Assembly (NCBI GenBank): GCA_030611945.1
Contig: JAUWOV010000086.1
Span: forward strand, 1 to 6,709
Direction: 5' to 3'
From: a bacterium
Lineage (GTDB): Bacteria; JAHJDO01
DNA length: 6,709 bases
Below the pieces are notes generated by a model. The model ran no database searches and was not told the DNA's origin. It was given only the letters and a program-made list of their open reading frames with translations. Below are positions 1 to 5,963 of the stretch, in pieces (position 1 is the first letter of the stretch; every line of letters starts with the position of its first letter). Position numbers and translations under genes: made by a program.

Positions 1-65
1 TCAAAGAGCATGGATAACTCTTTTACCTTACGTCTTATTTTCGGATGTTTTCTTTTACTCTTCAC
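1..65 (-). CDS. possible 5' end of a basic protein, running off the window
   Basis: A leftward frame starts at a GTG (65-63) and stays open to the window edge for 21 codons. It reads MKSKRKHPKIRRKVKELSML if GTG is read as Met. The GTG is preceded by a purine-rich GGAAGAG that could act as a ribosome binding site, and it overlaps the end of another leftward open stretch whose stop lies at 57-55. The peptide is strongly basic (Lys/Arg-rich). I do not recognise it. A 21-codon frame in AT-rich DNA can easily occur by chance, and a rightward 48-codon frame from position 10 covers the same bases, so this is only a candidate. Confidence 0.22.
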   Translation of the reverse strand, partial: MKSKRKHPKIRRKVKELSMLF

Positions 66-234
66 AGTCTCTTCCCATAAAGCCTACATAATTGTAGGAC
101 ATTTTGCCAGACAAATCAACTGTCTTCTCATTGACAATCTCGTTGTATTTTTCTGATAAATCAATTATAGTTACCCCAATAGTATAGAGATATTAAATGT
201 CGCAGGACCACGAGAAAGCAAAAGTCAACTAAAA
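55..234 (-). pseudogene. possible decayed leftward gene remnant (two frames joined at a G run)
   Basis: This stretch has no intact gene. On the minus strand, one frame from about 227 reads LLSRGPATFNISILLG and stops at a TAA immediately after a GGGG run (plus-strand CCCC at 174-177). The frame one base over, open from 192 to the stop at 57-55, continues as GVTIIDLSEKYNEIVNEK, followed by a tail ending GFMGRDCEE. One extra G in the run would join them into a single 50-60 residue peptide. This frame has no ATG near its 5' end. I do not recognise the product. The join is inference: short open stretches are common in AT-rich sequence, and a third minus frame of 34 codons also exists here. Confidence 0.2.
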
Positions 235-263
235 GACTATCTTGGTATTTTGTTAAGAATAAC

Positions 264-473
264 ATGTATAAATGTATGGGTGAGAAAATGCAGGGTAAAG
301 AGATTACACCTAGAGCAATAGGTAAAATTAAGAAAGGTGTATATTATATTCCGGATTGTCCGGATTATGAACCACGGATTAATATCCCTAAAAAAGTCCA
401 TATAAAAGAACCCTTTACTGGTTGGAATTGTCATAATTGTAAGAATCTTGAAATTAATGTTAGCTATAAATAA
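264..473 (+). CDS. small hypothetical protein with a C-terminal CxxC
   Basis: This rightward ORF gives 69 residues from ATG 264, with in-frame alternatives at ATG 276 (65 aa) and ATG 288 (61 aa). ATG 288 is the best-supported start because GGTGAG (277-282 region) lies just upstream with a short spacer. The protein is small, basic and soluble-looking. It has a CPDYEPR segment in the middle and ends in WNCHNCKNLEI, so a CxxC pair plus the earlier Cys could bind a metal or form a disulfide. I do not recognise a family. It lies 60 bp upstream of trmO on the same strand and could share a transcript with it. A 261-bp antisense frame covers the same bases. Support is the coherent Cys/Pro/Trp-containing C-terminus and the start signal; function is unknown. 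Confidence 0.42.
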   Translation: MYKCMGEKMQGKEITPRAIGKIKKGVYYIPDCPDYEPRINIPKKVHIKEPFTGWNCHNCKNLEINVSYK

Positions 474-533
474 AAGTGGTAATTTACTTTCTAACAAGAT
501 AAATGTATAGAAAAGCTAATAAGAGAGTATCTC

Positions 534-1037
534 ATGAAAGATAGTAAATTTATATTCCAGTCCATAGGAATTATCCATTCTCCACATAAAGAAATTTCCA
601 AAATCCCGATACAACCTGTTTTTTGTAACGACATTGAAGGCACAGTTATATTAAATGATGAATATGCTGACGGATTGAAAGATTTGCAAGGATTCTCTCA
701 TATCTATTTATTTTATTATTTCAATCGTTCACAGAAAACGTGTTTGCGTTTAAAGCCATATCTGTCAGATCATGAACATGGTATTTTTGCTACACGCGCT
801 CCACACCGTCCCAATAAATTAGGAATGAGTCTTGTGCGATTGGATAGAATTGAAGATAATATTCTTTACGTCAGGGATCTTGATATATTGGATGGCACAC
901 CCTTGCTTGATGTCAAACCATACATACAAAGGTTTGATTCAAGGGAAGATGTCAAATCAGGGTGGCAGGACACTGTCTTAAACGATGTTGCCACTGTGCG
1001 AGGTTTGAGAGATTTTAAGAGACAGAAAGGGAAATGA
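534..1037 (+). CDS. trmO: tRNA (N6-threonylcarbamoyladenosine37-N6)-methyltransferase, TrmO/TsaA (UPF0066) family
   Basis: The 167-residue cytosolic protein belongs to the family that transfers a methyl group from S-adenosylmethionine to t6A37, next to the anticodon of certain Thr tRNAs, giving m6t6A. Seen here: an N-terminal IGIIHSPHKE strand, the middle GFSHIYLFYYF block, the family signature HGIFATRAPHRPNKLGMS (about residues 82-99, the SAM/active-site loop), and LDILDGTPLLDVKPYIQRFD near the C-terminus. The usual family form of the signature is RPNPIG, so RPNKLG is a mild variant. The length fits a single beta-barrel domain without the extra C-terminal domain of the E. coli enzyme (about 235 aa). 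The start at 534 follows a weak AGAGAG site. The TGA stop overlaps the ATG of the following cotransporter gene (ATGA), so the two are probably translationally coupled. The family assignment is firm; activity is inferred from family. Confidence 0.93.
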   Translation: MKDSKFIFQSIGIIHSPHKEISKIPIQPVFCNDIEGTVILNDEYADGLKDLQGFSHIYLFYYFNRSQKTCLRLKPYLSDHEHGIFATRAPHRPNKLGMSLVRLDRIEDNILYVRDLDILDGTPLLDVKPYIQRFDSREDVKSGWQDTVLNDVATVRGLRDFKRQKGK

Positions 1038-1966
1038 TAAAAGATATAATTTTTGGCACGGTCGGCGGACTCGGGTTATTCCTCTATGGCATTCACATAA
1101 TGAGTGACGCTCTCCAGAAAGTAGCTGGAGATAAGATGAGAAAAATACTGGGCATAATAACAAATAAGGCTTTTTTCGGCTTATTGGCCGGCGCTGGAAT
1201 TACCAGTATTATTCAGTCAAGTAGCGCAACAACAGTTATGGTAATAGGCTTTGTTAATGCAGGGCTTATGACCTTAAAGCAGGCCGTTGGTGTTATATTC
1301 GGAGCGAATATAGGAACAACTATTACCGCTCAGCTTATTGCTTTTAAAATAACTCATTATGTGCTGCCCATCATTGGGATAGGCTTTGCATTGCATTTTT
1401 TCTCTAAGAAGCGCATGCCAAAACAAGTAGGCATGGTCATATTCGGATTTGGTCTTTTGCTTCTTGGTTTGAGTATTATGACGGATACGGTGCGGTTCTT
1501 GCGTAGCAGCCAGGCTGTGGAAGATATCTTTGTCAATTTTAGCAGGACACCTATTTTAGGAGTGCTTGCAGGGATGATTGTAACTGTGATTGTTCAGAGC
1601 AGCAGCGCAACAGTTGGTATTACAATGGCACTTGGTATGGGAGGACTTATTGATATAAATGCAGCAATCCCTTTATTGCTTGGGGATAATATCGGAACAT
1701 GCGTAACAGGAATGTTGGCAAGCATTGGAACTAATGTCGGAGCTCGCCGTGCTGCTGTGGCTCATGTTCTGTTTAATATAACAGGAACGGCAATAGTTTT
1801 ATTGCTGCTCCCAGCCTATAAGGCACTAGTTATGTACACGGCAAATGATATTGGAAGGCAGATTGCCAATGCGCATACACTGTTTAATGTTATTAACGCT
1901 TTTTTGTTTTTGCCTTTTACAGGAGCCTATGCCAGATTAATGGGTAAAATTAAACATTTAGGGTAA
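1034..1966 (+). CDS. Na+/phosphate cotransporter (NptA/PNaS family), 3' end cut off by the transposon
   Basis: This multi-pass inner-membrane protein is predicted to import phosphate with sodium. Two inverted copies of the family core are visible: repeat 1 begins near residue 10 (GGLGLFLYGIHIMSDAL) and carries QSSSATT at about 62-68 and FGANIGTT after it; repeat 2 carries VQSSSATVGIT at about 188-198 and LLGDNIGTCVTG after it. Gene-derived sequence ends at about residue 302 (base 1941). The last residues, MGKIKHLG, and the TAA at 1964-1966 are encoded by the left terminal repeat of the transposon. Full-length bacterial relatives are commonly above 500 aa with a cytoplasmic PhoU-like C-terminal domain, which is absent here. 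Both transport repeats remain, so the 310-aa product could still fold and function; that is inference. The start overlaps the trmO stop. Confidence 0.9.
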   Translation: MIKDIIFGTVGGLGLFLYGIHIMSDALQKVAGDKMRKILGIITNKAFFGLLAGAGITSIIQSSSATTVMVIGFVNAGLMTLKQAVGVIFGANIGTTITAQLIAFKITHYVLPIIGIGFALHFFSKKRMPKQVGMVIFGFGLLLLGLSIMTDTVRFLRSSQAVEDIFVNFSRTPILGVLAGMIVTVIVQSSSATVGITMALGMGGLIDINAAIPLLLGDNIGTCVTGMLASIGTNVGARRAAVAHVLFNITGTAIVLLLLPAYKALVMYTANDIGRQIANAHTLFNVINAFLFLPFTGAYARLMGKIKHLG

Positions 1967-1981
1967 ATCTGTCATAGGATT
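1942..1981 (+). repeat. left terminal inverted repeat (IRL)
   Basis: These 40 bp are identical to the reverse complement of 5924-5963. The pairing extends one base outward (T1941/A5964) and breaks at 1940 and at 1982. It begins GGGTAAAATTAAACATTTA and ends CTGTCATAGGATT. The GGGTAAA end motif occurs twice, at 1942 and again at 1961, and ATTTA-GGG-TAAAT (1956-1968) is a small palindrome around the second copy. The repeat supplies an in-frame TAA (1964-1966) to the interrupted cotransporter gene. Tn3-family ends are usually about 38 bp, so the length is close to normal; the doubled motif and the absence of the usual inner TAAG are unusual. Confidence 0.95.
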
Positions 1982-2010
1982 TCTCAAAAAAGCTTGAATT
2001 TACGTAGTTT

Positions 2011-2040
2011 TGGGTAAATTAAACAAGTTCCATAGGATTC
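2011..2040 (+). repeat. shortened internal copy of the terminal repeat
   Basis: This stretch reads TGGGTAAATTAAACA, then AGTTC, then CATAGGATTC. The outer part matches the first 16 bases of the terminal repeat including T1941, with one A fewer. The inner part matches its last 9 bases. The 16-base middle of the full repeat is replaced by 5 bases. It has the same orientation as the left end, about 70 bp further in, and its last two bases are the beginning of the tnpR stop triplet (2039-2041). A second AGGATT follows directly at 2041. It may be a leftover older end, or an extra transposase binding site. Confidence 0.7.
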
Positions 2041-2659
2041 AGGATTTTGTCCCTAATTTCCTTGATTTAATAAATTCGTAGAGTGCTGTTCTAGATATTT
2101 CCATAATTTTGGCAATGGAAGACTTTGAAACAGTTTTTGATAGCAGAGTTTCGATTTCTTCTTCTCTGCCATCCAGTTTTGATTTCCCCAACGAGCCTTT
2201 TGGTCTACCAAGCAATTTCCCTTTAGCCTTTGCTGCTGCCAATCCTTGCTTGGTCCTTTCGGAAATTAGGTCCCGCTCAATCTCAGCAAAGAGACCAAAC
2301 ATTGCAATCATTACCTTAGTTTGCATGTCCTGTCTACCATTACCATTTAGAACAATGTTTTCTTTCACAGCAATAAACTTGTTTTTTCTCTTAATCAATT
2401 CATCAACGATTTGGATAATCTGTCCCAAGCTTCTGCCCAAGCGGGAAAGCTCACTAACGATTAACATATCGCCATGATTCATTTGTTCTAAAAGCTCAGT
2501 GATTCTGCGTTTTCCCACAGACTTTTGAGATGAGACTTGAAGCTTAATAAAATCATCAATTTTTATTCCCTGTTTATGTGCATAGTCAAGAATCGACAAC
2601 CTTTGGCTATCTAAACTCTGCTTATCTGTGGACACTCGTAAATATGCTATTGTTTTCAT
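2039..2659 (-). CDS. tnpR: serine resolvase/invertase of the transposon (TnpR)
   Basis: The 206-residue serine recombinase is expected to resolve the cointegrates made during replicative transposition by acting at a res site, and to repress the divergent promoters. The N-terminal catalytic domain shows YLRVST with nucleophile Ser10 and Arg8, then SELSRLGRS with Arg73 and Arg76, and the long helix FAEIERDLISERTKQGLAAA (about 124-143). A GRPKG hinge (151-155) leads to a C-terminal helix-turn-helix, roughly 178-203 (SKSSIAKIMEISRTALYEFI). It is slightly longer than the 185-aa Tn3/gamma-delta resolvases. The ATG at 2659-2657 has GGAG 6 bases upstream (2669-2666), a good ribosome binding site. It is transcribed away from tnpA across a shared 128-bp region. 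The DNA inversion activity known for relatives cannot be excluded, but the context favours resolution. Confidence 0.93.
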   Translation of the reverse strand: MKTIAYLRVSTDKQSLDSQRLSILDYAHKQGIKIDDFIKLQVSSQKSVGKRRITELLEQMNHGDMLIVSELSRLGRSLGQIIQIVDELIKRKNKFIAVKENIVLNGNGRQDMQTKVMIAMFGLFAEIERDLISERTKQGLAAAKAKGKLLGRPKGSLGKSKLDGREEEIETLLSKTVSKSSIAKIMEISRTALYEFIKSRKLGTKS

Positions 2660-2713
2660 CCTTTTCTCCGCACATGTCTAGGAAAACATAAAAATGAGTT
2701 TTTCTTTACAATT

Positions 2714-2742
2714 ATTGTCTGCTATAATCAGACGTTTTGCAA
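2714..2742 (-). promoter_or_regulatory. possible tnpR promoter
   Basis: On the minus strand, TTGCAA (2742-2737) is followed, after 17 bases, by GACAAT (2719-2714). These match the -35 and -10 consensus at four of six positions each with ideal spacing, about 55 bases ahead of the tnpR start. The segment overlaps the tnpA extended -10 and the same half-sites, so the two promoters would be face to face and co-repressed. This is weak sequence evidence only. Confidence 0.35.
2720..2728 (+). promoter_or_regulatory. extended -10 promoter for tnpA inside a resolvase-like palindrome
   Basis: TGCTATAAT is a perfect extended -10 element (TGN-TATAAT) on the tnpA strand, about 60 bases before its start codon. 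A T-rich but weak -35 region (TTTTTC at 2699-2704) precedes it at an 18-base spacing. The element forms the centre of the palindrome GTCTG-CTATAAT-CAGAC (2717-2733), whose arms are resolvase-like half-sites, so bound TnpR would cover the promoter and repress tnpA. Repression of both genes by resolvase is known for Tn3; here it is inferred from overlap. Confidence 0.6.
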
Positions 2743-2787
2743 GATATATTTTATCTATTTAGACGAACGATAAAGTAGGATTTGGAT

Positions 2788-5700
2788 ATGGCTACACACC
2801 TCAAAATTCTTAGCCAACACGATAGGATGATTTTTGAATTCCCTCCAAAATTTAATGGAGAAGATAGAAAGCGATTTTTTGCCTTGCCAAAATGGACTAT
2901 TGAACTGGTGGATAGCTTTAAAACTCCCACAAATAAAGTAGGCTTTGTTTTGCAACTTGGATACTTTAAGGCAGCCAACAAATTCTTTGTTGCCAAGAAG
3001 TTCCATCGCAAAGATATGGAATTTGTTGCCAAAAAATTAGAAATTTCGCCCGAAAAAATCAATTTTAGGAAATACATAGAAAGAACCTTTGCCAGACATC
3101 AAGAGATCATTCTCGAAAGACTTGGATTCCAAAAGTTTAATGAACAATTCAAACAGTTTCTTATTAAAGAGGCTGTATCTCTATGCTCAAAGCAGATGAA
3201 ACCGCGATTTATGTTTATGTCGCTGGTTGATTTTCTTAGGGGAAAAAGGATTGAAGTTCCTAACTATAATATTTTATCCGAGGTTATTACGAATGCCTTA
3301 AAACTTTTTGAAAGAAGAGTTATGTTTTCGATTGAAAAGCATCTAACTTTAGTGGAAAGACATCTTCTTGATGAACTTTTGGACATAAGCGAAGAATACC
3401 TTGCGGAGGAAAAACAAGATTTAAAAATCAAGCGGTATAAAGTCACCCTACTTAAAAAAAGTAACCAGTCTACAAAGCCTTCTAAAATAAGAGAGAACAT
3501 TTATGACATGGAATGTCTTAAAGCCCTTTTCCGTAAACTCAAACCAATTATAGACCATTTGGATTTGACACCGGAAGTTATTAGATATTATGCTCAGCTT
3601 TTGATCAAATCACAGATTTTCCAAATATCTAGGAGAGAGGACAATAAATACCTACTCCTAATTGCTTTTGTTATCCATCAGTATTACAGACTAAACGATG
3701 TTCTTGTGGAGATTTTGATACAGGCAAGTCAAACAGCTATTAACACCAGCGCAAGGGAACATAAAGAAAGTTTTTACGAAGCTCGGCGATCCAGGCATCA
3801 GATTATCAGCAATGTTTCCAAGTCCATGATCAATCATATAAGTACGTTGCAGAAGATTGAAGAGGTCATCCATGGTCAGGAATTAACTAATGAAGATAAA
3901 GTAAAGATTGTAGAATCTCTACTTCCAAAGAAGAAGATACCAGAATATTCTGAGATACAAAAACAACTGACACTGTTAGAAAAAGAATCCACACGAATTA
4001 TCAAAGATGATGACTATTATGATATTATGGAATCTAGATCCATAAAACTTCAAAACAGGGTTTCGGAAATTATTAAACGACTTCACTTCGACAGAGAAAC
4101 TTCCGACAAAAAGATTATTGAAACAATTGAGTATTACAAAAAAAGAGACGGCCTCTTGGGAGTTGATACTCCACTTGAACTTTTGGATATCAGCGAAGAG
4201 GAGGTTGTGTTCGATGATAAAGGGAAATTAAGAGTATCTCTTTATAAAATTTTATTATTTGAAAAAGTTGCGTCTGCTATCAAGTCAGGTGCATTAAATC
4301 TACGTTATTCCTACAAATACCGATCATTTGATGATTATCTAATTCCTCAAGATGTCTGGAAAACGCAAAAAAAAGAACTTCTGGAACGAGCAGGGTTAAC
4401 ACGATTTGAAGATTTTCAAAACTTAGAATCTAATATAAAGCAAAGTCTTAAATTCCAGTACCAGGTAACAAATGAAAATATTAATAGGGGTAAAAATAAA
4501 TACGTAAAGATTGATGCTGGAGGCAACTTAAAGGTCTCAACACCAAAGAAGGAAAAAGATACTCCTGACGCTGTAGCAAATTTGTTTCCAAAAAACCGAT
4601 TCATTTCCTTATTTGAAATATTATCAACTATCAATAAAGCCTCTGCTTTTACGGACTGCTTTGAGCATTGGCAAATCAAGCATAATCGAGAAAAACCAGA
4701 GGATAAAACTTTTTTTGCTGGGGTCATTGGTTATGGATGTAATCTCGGCATCAGAAAGATTGCAAAGATTTCCACTAACATCAAACAGAATGAACTTGAA
4801 AACACAGTTAATTGGTATTTCTCTGCTGATAATTTGAGTCATGCAAATGACAAAATCTTAGAACTTATGGACCAACTACAGCTTCTAGGTCTTTTTAAGA
4901 AAGAAAAAGATATAACTCATACCAGCAGCGATGGCCAAAAATTTAATATCGCTGTCGAGTCCTTAAATGCAAACTATTCTTACAAATACTTTGGAAAAGG
5001 AAAGGGCGTAACTGTCTACAGTTTTATCGATGAAAGCCATCGGCTTTTTTATTCAACAGTCATCAGTTCTTCAGAACGCGAAGCAGCATATCTAATCGAT
5101 GGATTAATGCATAACGATGTGGTTCAAAGCGACATCCATTCCACCGATACGCATGGATATAGTGAAATGATTTTTGGCGTCACTCATTTGTTGGGAATTT
5201 CATATGCGCCACGGATTAAAAAATTCAGAGACCAAAGACTCTATAGTTTTGAGAAAAGGTCAAATTTTAAAGATCTTAACTACCTAATTCTGCCGGATGG
5301 AAGAATTAACACAAGAATCATTGCGGAAAATTGGGACAACATATTACGTTTTGTGGCGACCATAAAATTGAAAGAAACAACAGCCTCTCAATTGTTCAGG
5401 AGACTAAGTTCTTACTCGCATCAACATCCGCTGTATCGAGCTCTGAAAGAATTTGGGAAAATACCTAAAACCCTTTTTCTTCTCAAATACATTGATGATC
5501 TTGAACTCAGACAAGCTATTGAAAAACAGCTGAATAAGCTGGAAAGCTCCAATAAATTTGCAGATGCTGTCTTTTATGGGAACAACCAGGAATTCCAACA
5601 GGGTACGAAAGAGGAGCAGGTTATAGCAGAAGGATGTAAACGATTGATTGAAAATGCGATAATTTGCTGGAACTACTTATATCTATCTCAACTTGTCTAC

Positions 5701-5871
5701 GATGCTGAAACTGAAGTACAAAAACAAAATATTATTCAAACTATCAAAAACGGCTCAGTAGTTGCCTGGCAACATATCAATTTACAGGGAGAGTATGACT
5801 TTTCTGAGGAAACACTGAAAGATTCTATTGAATTTAGACTTCCAGAATTATTGGCATTGAAAGTTAGCTGA
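2788..5871 (+). CDS. tnpA: Tn3-family DDE transposase (TnpA)
   Basis: This protein carries out replicative transposition by binding the terminal repeats and joining the 3' ends to the target. From ATG 2788 it has 1027 residues, normal for the family (about 960-1010). AGTAGGA (2774-2780) is a good ribosome binding site 7 bases before ATG 2788; an in-frame TTG at 2782 is too close to it. The N-terminal part (about 1-165, HLKILSQHDRMIFEFPPKF onward) matches the DUF4158 DNA-binding region seen in Tn3 transposases; a long Lys/Glu-rich helical middle follows. The catalytic domain (about 600 to the end) shows SSDGQKF with D715, STDTHGY with D787 and LNKLESSN with E919. Spacings of 72 and 132 are close to those of characterised members. 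GKGVTVY, LLGISYAPRI and LFRRLSSYSHQHPLY are further family blocks. No frameshift or missing key residue was seen. Confidence 0.96.
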   Translation: MATHLKILSQHDRMIFEFPPKFNGEDRKRFFALPKWTIELVDSFKTPTNKVGFVLQLGYFKAANKFFVAKKFHRKDMEFVAKKLEISPEKINFRKYIERTFARHQEIILERLGFQKFNEQFKQFLIKEAVSLCSKQMKPRFMFMSLVDFLRGKRIEVPNYNILSEVITNALKLFERRVMFSIEKHLTLVERHLLDELLDISEEYLAEEKQDLKIKRYKVTLLKKSNQSTKPSKIRENIYDMECLKALFRKLKPIIDHLDLTPEVIRYYAQLLIKSQIFQISRREDNKYLLLIAFVIHQYYRLNDVLVEILIQASQTAINTSAREHKESFYEARRSRHQIISNVSKSMINHISTLQKIEEVIHGQELTNEDKVKIVESLLPKKKIPEYSEIQKQLTLLEKESTRIIKDDDYYDIMESRSIKLQNRVSEIIKRLHFDRETSDKKIIETIEYYKKRDGLLGVDTPLELLDISEEEVVFDDKGKLRVSLYKILLFEKVASAIKSGALNLRYSYKYRSFDDYLIPQDVWKTQKKELLERAGLTRFEDFQNLESNIKQSLKFQYQVTNENINRGKNKYVKIDAGGNLKVSTPKKEKDTPDAVANLFPKNRFISLFEILSTINKASAFTDCFEHWQIKHNREKPEDKTFFAGVIGYGCNLGIRKIAKISTNIKQNELENTVNWYFSADNLSHANDKILELMDQLQLLGLFKKEKDITHTSSDGQKFNIAVESLNANYSYKYFGKGKGVTVYSFIDESHRLFYSTVISSSEREAAYLIDGLMHNDVVQSDIHSTDTHGYSEMIFGVTHLLGISYAPRIKKFRDQRLYSFEKRSNFKDLNYLILPDGRINTRIIAENWDNILRFVATIKLKETTASQLFRRLSSYSHQHPLYRALKEFGKIPKTLFLLKYIDDLELRQAIEKQLNKLESSNKFADAVFYGNNQEFQQGTKEEQVIAEGCKRLIENAIICWNYLYLSQLVYDAETEVQKQNIIQTIKNGSVVAWQHINLQGEYDFSEETLKDSIEFRLPELLALKVS

Positions 5872-5923
5872 AATGGGAACGGAAAATTTTAGAAAATCCT
5901 TACAGGTCAGGGTATTTTTACTG
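5872..5923. other. short non-coding spacer between tnpA stop and right terminal repeat
   Basis: These 52 bases hold no gene. They contain AT-rich sequence with a degenerate sub-terminal match to the repeat (near 5891-5906, minus strand). I see no stem followed by a T run that would make a convincing terminator for tnpA. Confidence 0.5.
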
Positions 5924-5963
5924 AATCCTATGACAGATTTACCCTAAATGTTTAATTTTACCC
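5924..5963 (-). repeat. right terminal inverted repeat (IRR)
   Basis: This is the perfect reverse complement of IRL over 40 bp, read inward from 5963 as GGGTAAAATTAAACATTTA and so on. It begins 52 bp after the tnpA stop. The outermost TAA (5960-5958) terminates the interrupted pstA frame. Just inside it, on the minus strand, CCTGTAAGGATTTTC (around 5906-5891) resembles the inner part of the repeat (TCTGTCATAGGATTTC) and may be a degenerate sub-terminal copy. Confidence 0.95.

Larger units (their letters stand above)
2675..2765. promoter_or_regulatory. probable res site: resolvase half-sites between tnpR and tnpA
   Basis: Four copies of a YGTCTR motif followed by AT-rich sequence occur in the divergent gap: TGTCTAGGAAAA (2675, forward), TGTCTGCTATA (2716, forward), CGTCTGATTATA (2734-2723, reverse) and CGTCTAAATAGA (2765-2754, reverse). 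They resemble the TGTCYNNTA half-site known for Tn3/gamma-delta resolvases. The last one is embedded in TTAGACGAACG, similar in style to the crossover site I of gamma-delta res, with a weaker facing half at CGTTTTGCAAGATA (2733-2746). The location, between divergent tnpR and tnpA, is the usual one. Sub-site boundaries are inferred. The 2716-2734 pair is close-set (19 bp overall) for a normal 25-34 bp site and may instead be an operator. Confidence 0.65.
1942..5963 (+). mobile_element. Tn3-family unit transposon, about 4.0 kb, carrying only tnpR and tnpA
   Basis: The element is bounded by perfect 40-bp inverted repeats (1942-1981 and 5924-5963), each starting with GGG as Tn3-family ends do. 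Inside are a leftward serine resolvase, a 128-bp divergent control region with resolvase-like half-sites, and a rightward transposase of about 1027 aa with the Tn3 D-D-E triad. This is the gene order of Tn3 and gamma-delta. No antibiotic, metal or other passenger gene is present. Both enzymes have full-length open frames and the ends are identical, which suggests recent or current activity. The 5-bp target duplication typical of the family is missing: the left flank is TTAAT (1937-1941) and the right flank is AATAA (5964-5968). The two flanks are also two different truncated genes, so the element sits at a rearrangement junction. Confidence 0.93.

Noticed and set aside
83-98. Hairpin CCTACA-TAAT-TGTAGG as a possible terminator
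   Set aside because: The stem is only six pairs and no T run follows on either strand.
10-156. 48-codon rightward ORF with a hydrophobic N-terminus resembling a signal peptide
   Set aside because: No ribosome binding site is visible and it overlaps leftward open stretches. The hydrophobic run is typical of chance translation of T-rich sequence.
196-263. Possible structured leader or riboswitch before the small ORF (CGCAGGACCACGAGAAAGC, AGTC/GACT pairing)
   Set aside because: I could not match it to any known riboswitch consensus, and only one short 4-bp pairing is evident.
237-497. 86-codon leftward ORF opposite the small CxxC ORF
   Set aside because: It is rich in Ile/Phe/Thr as expected from antisense reading of AT-rich DNA and has no convincing start signal. 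The rightward frame is the better candidate, though neither is certain.
1969-1986. CTGTCATA in the terminal repeat resembles half of a Pho box, tempting in a phosphate locus
   Set aside because: A Pho box needs a second CTGTCAT-like repeat 11 bases on, and 1980-1986 (TTTCTCA) does not match. The sequence is also fully explained as part of the transposon end, present identically at both ends.
2109-2477. 122-codon rightward ORF across the resolvase gene
   Set aside because: It is antisense to tnpR, which has clear catalytic and DNA-binding motifs; the ORF shows no family features and no ribosome binding site.
1942-5963. Search for passenger genes or a CRISPR or defence cassette in the transposon
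   Set aside because: tnpR, the 128-bp control region, tnpA and the two ends account for nearly all 4.0 kb; no spaced repeats or further genes are present.
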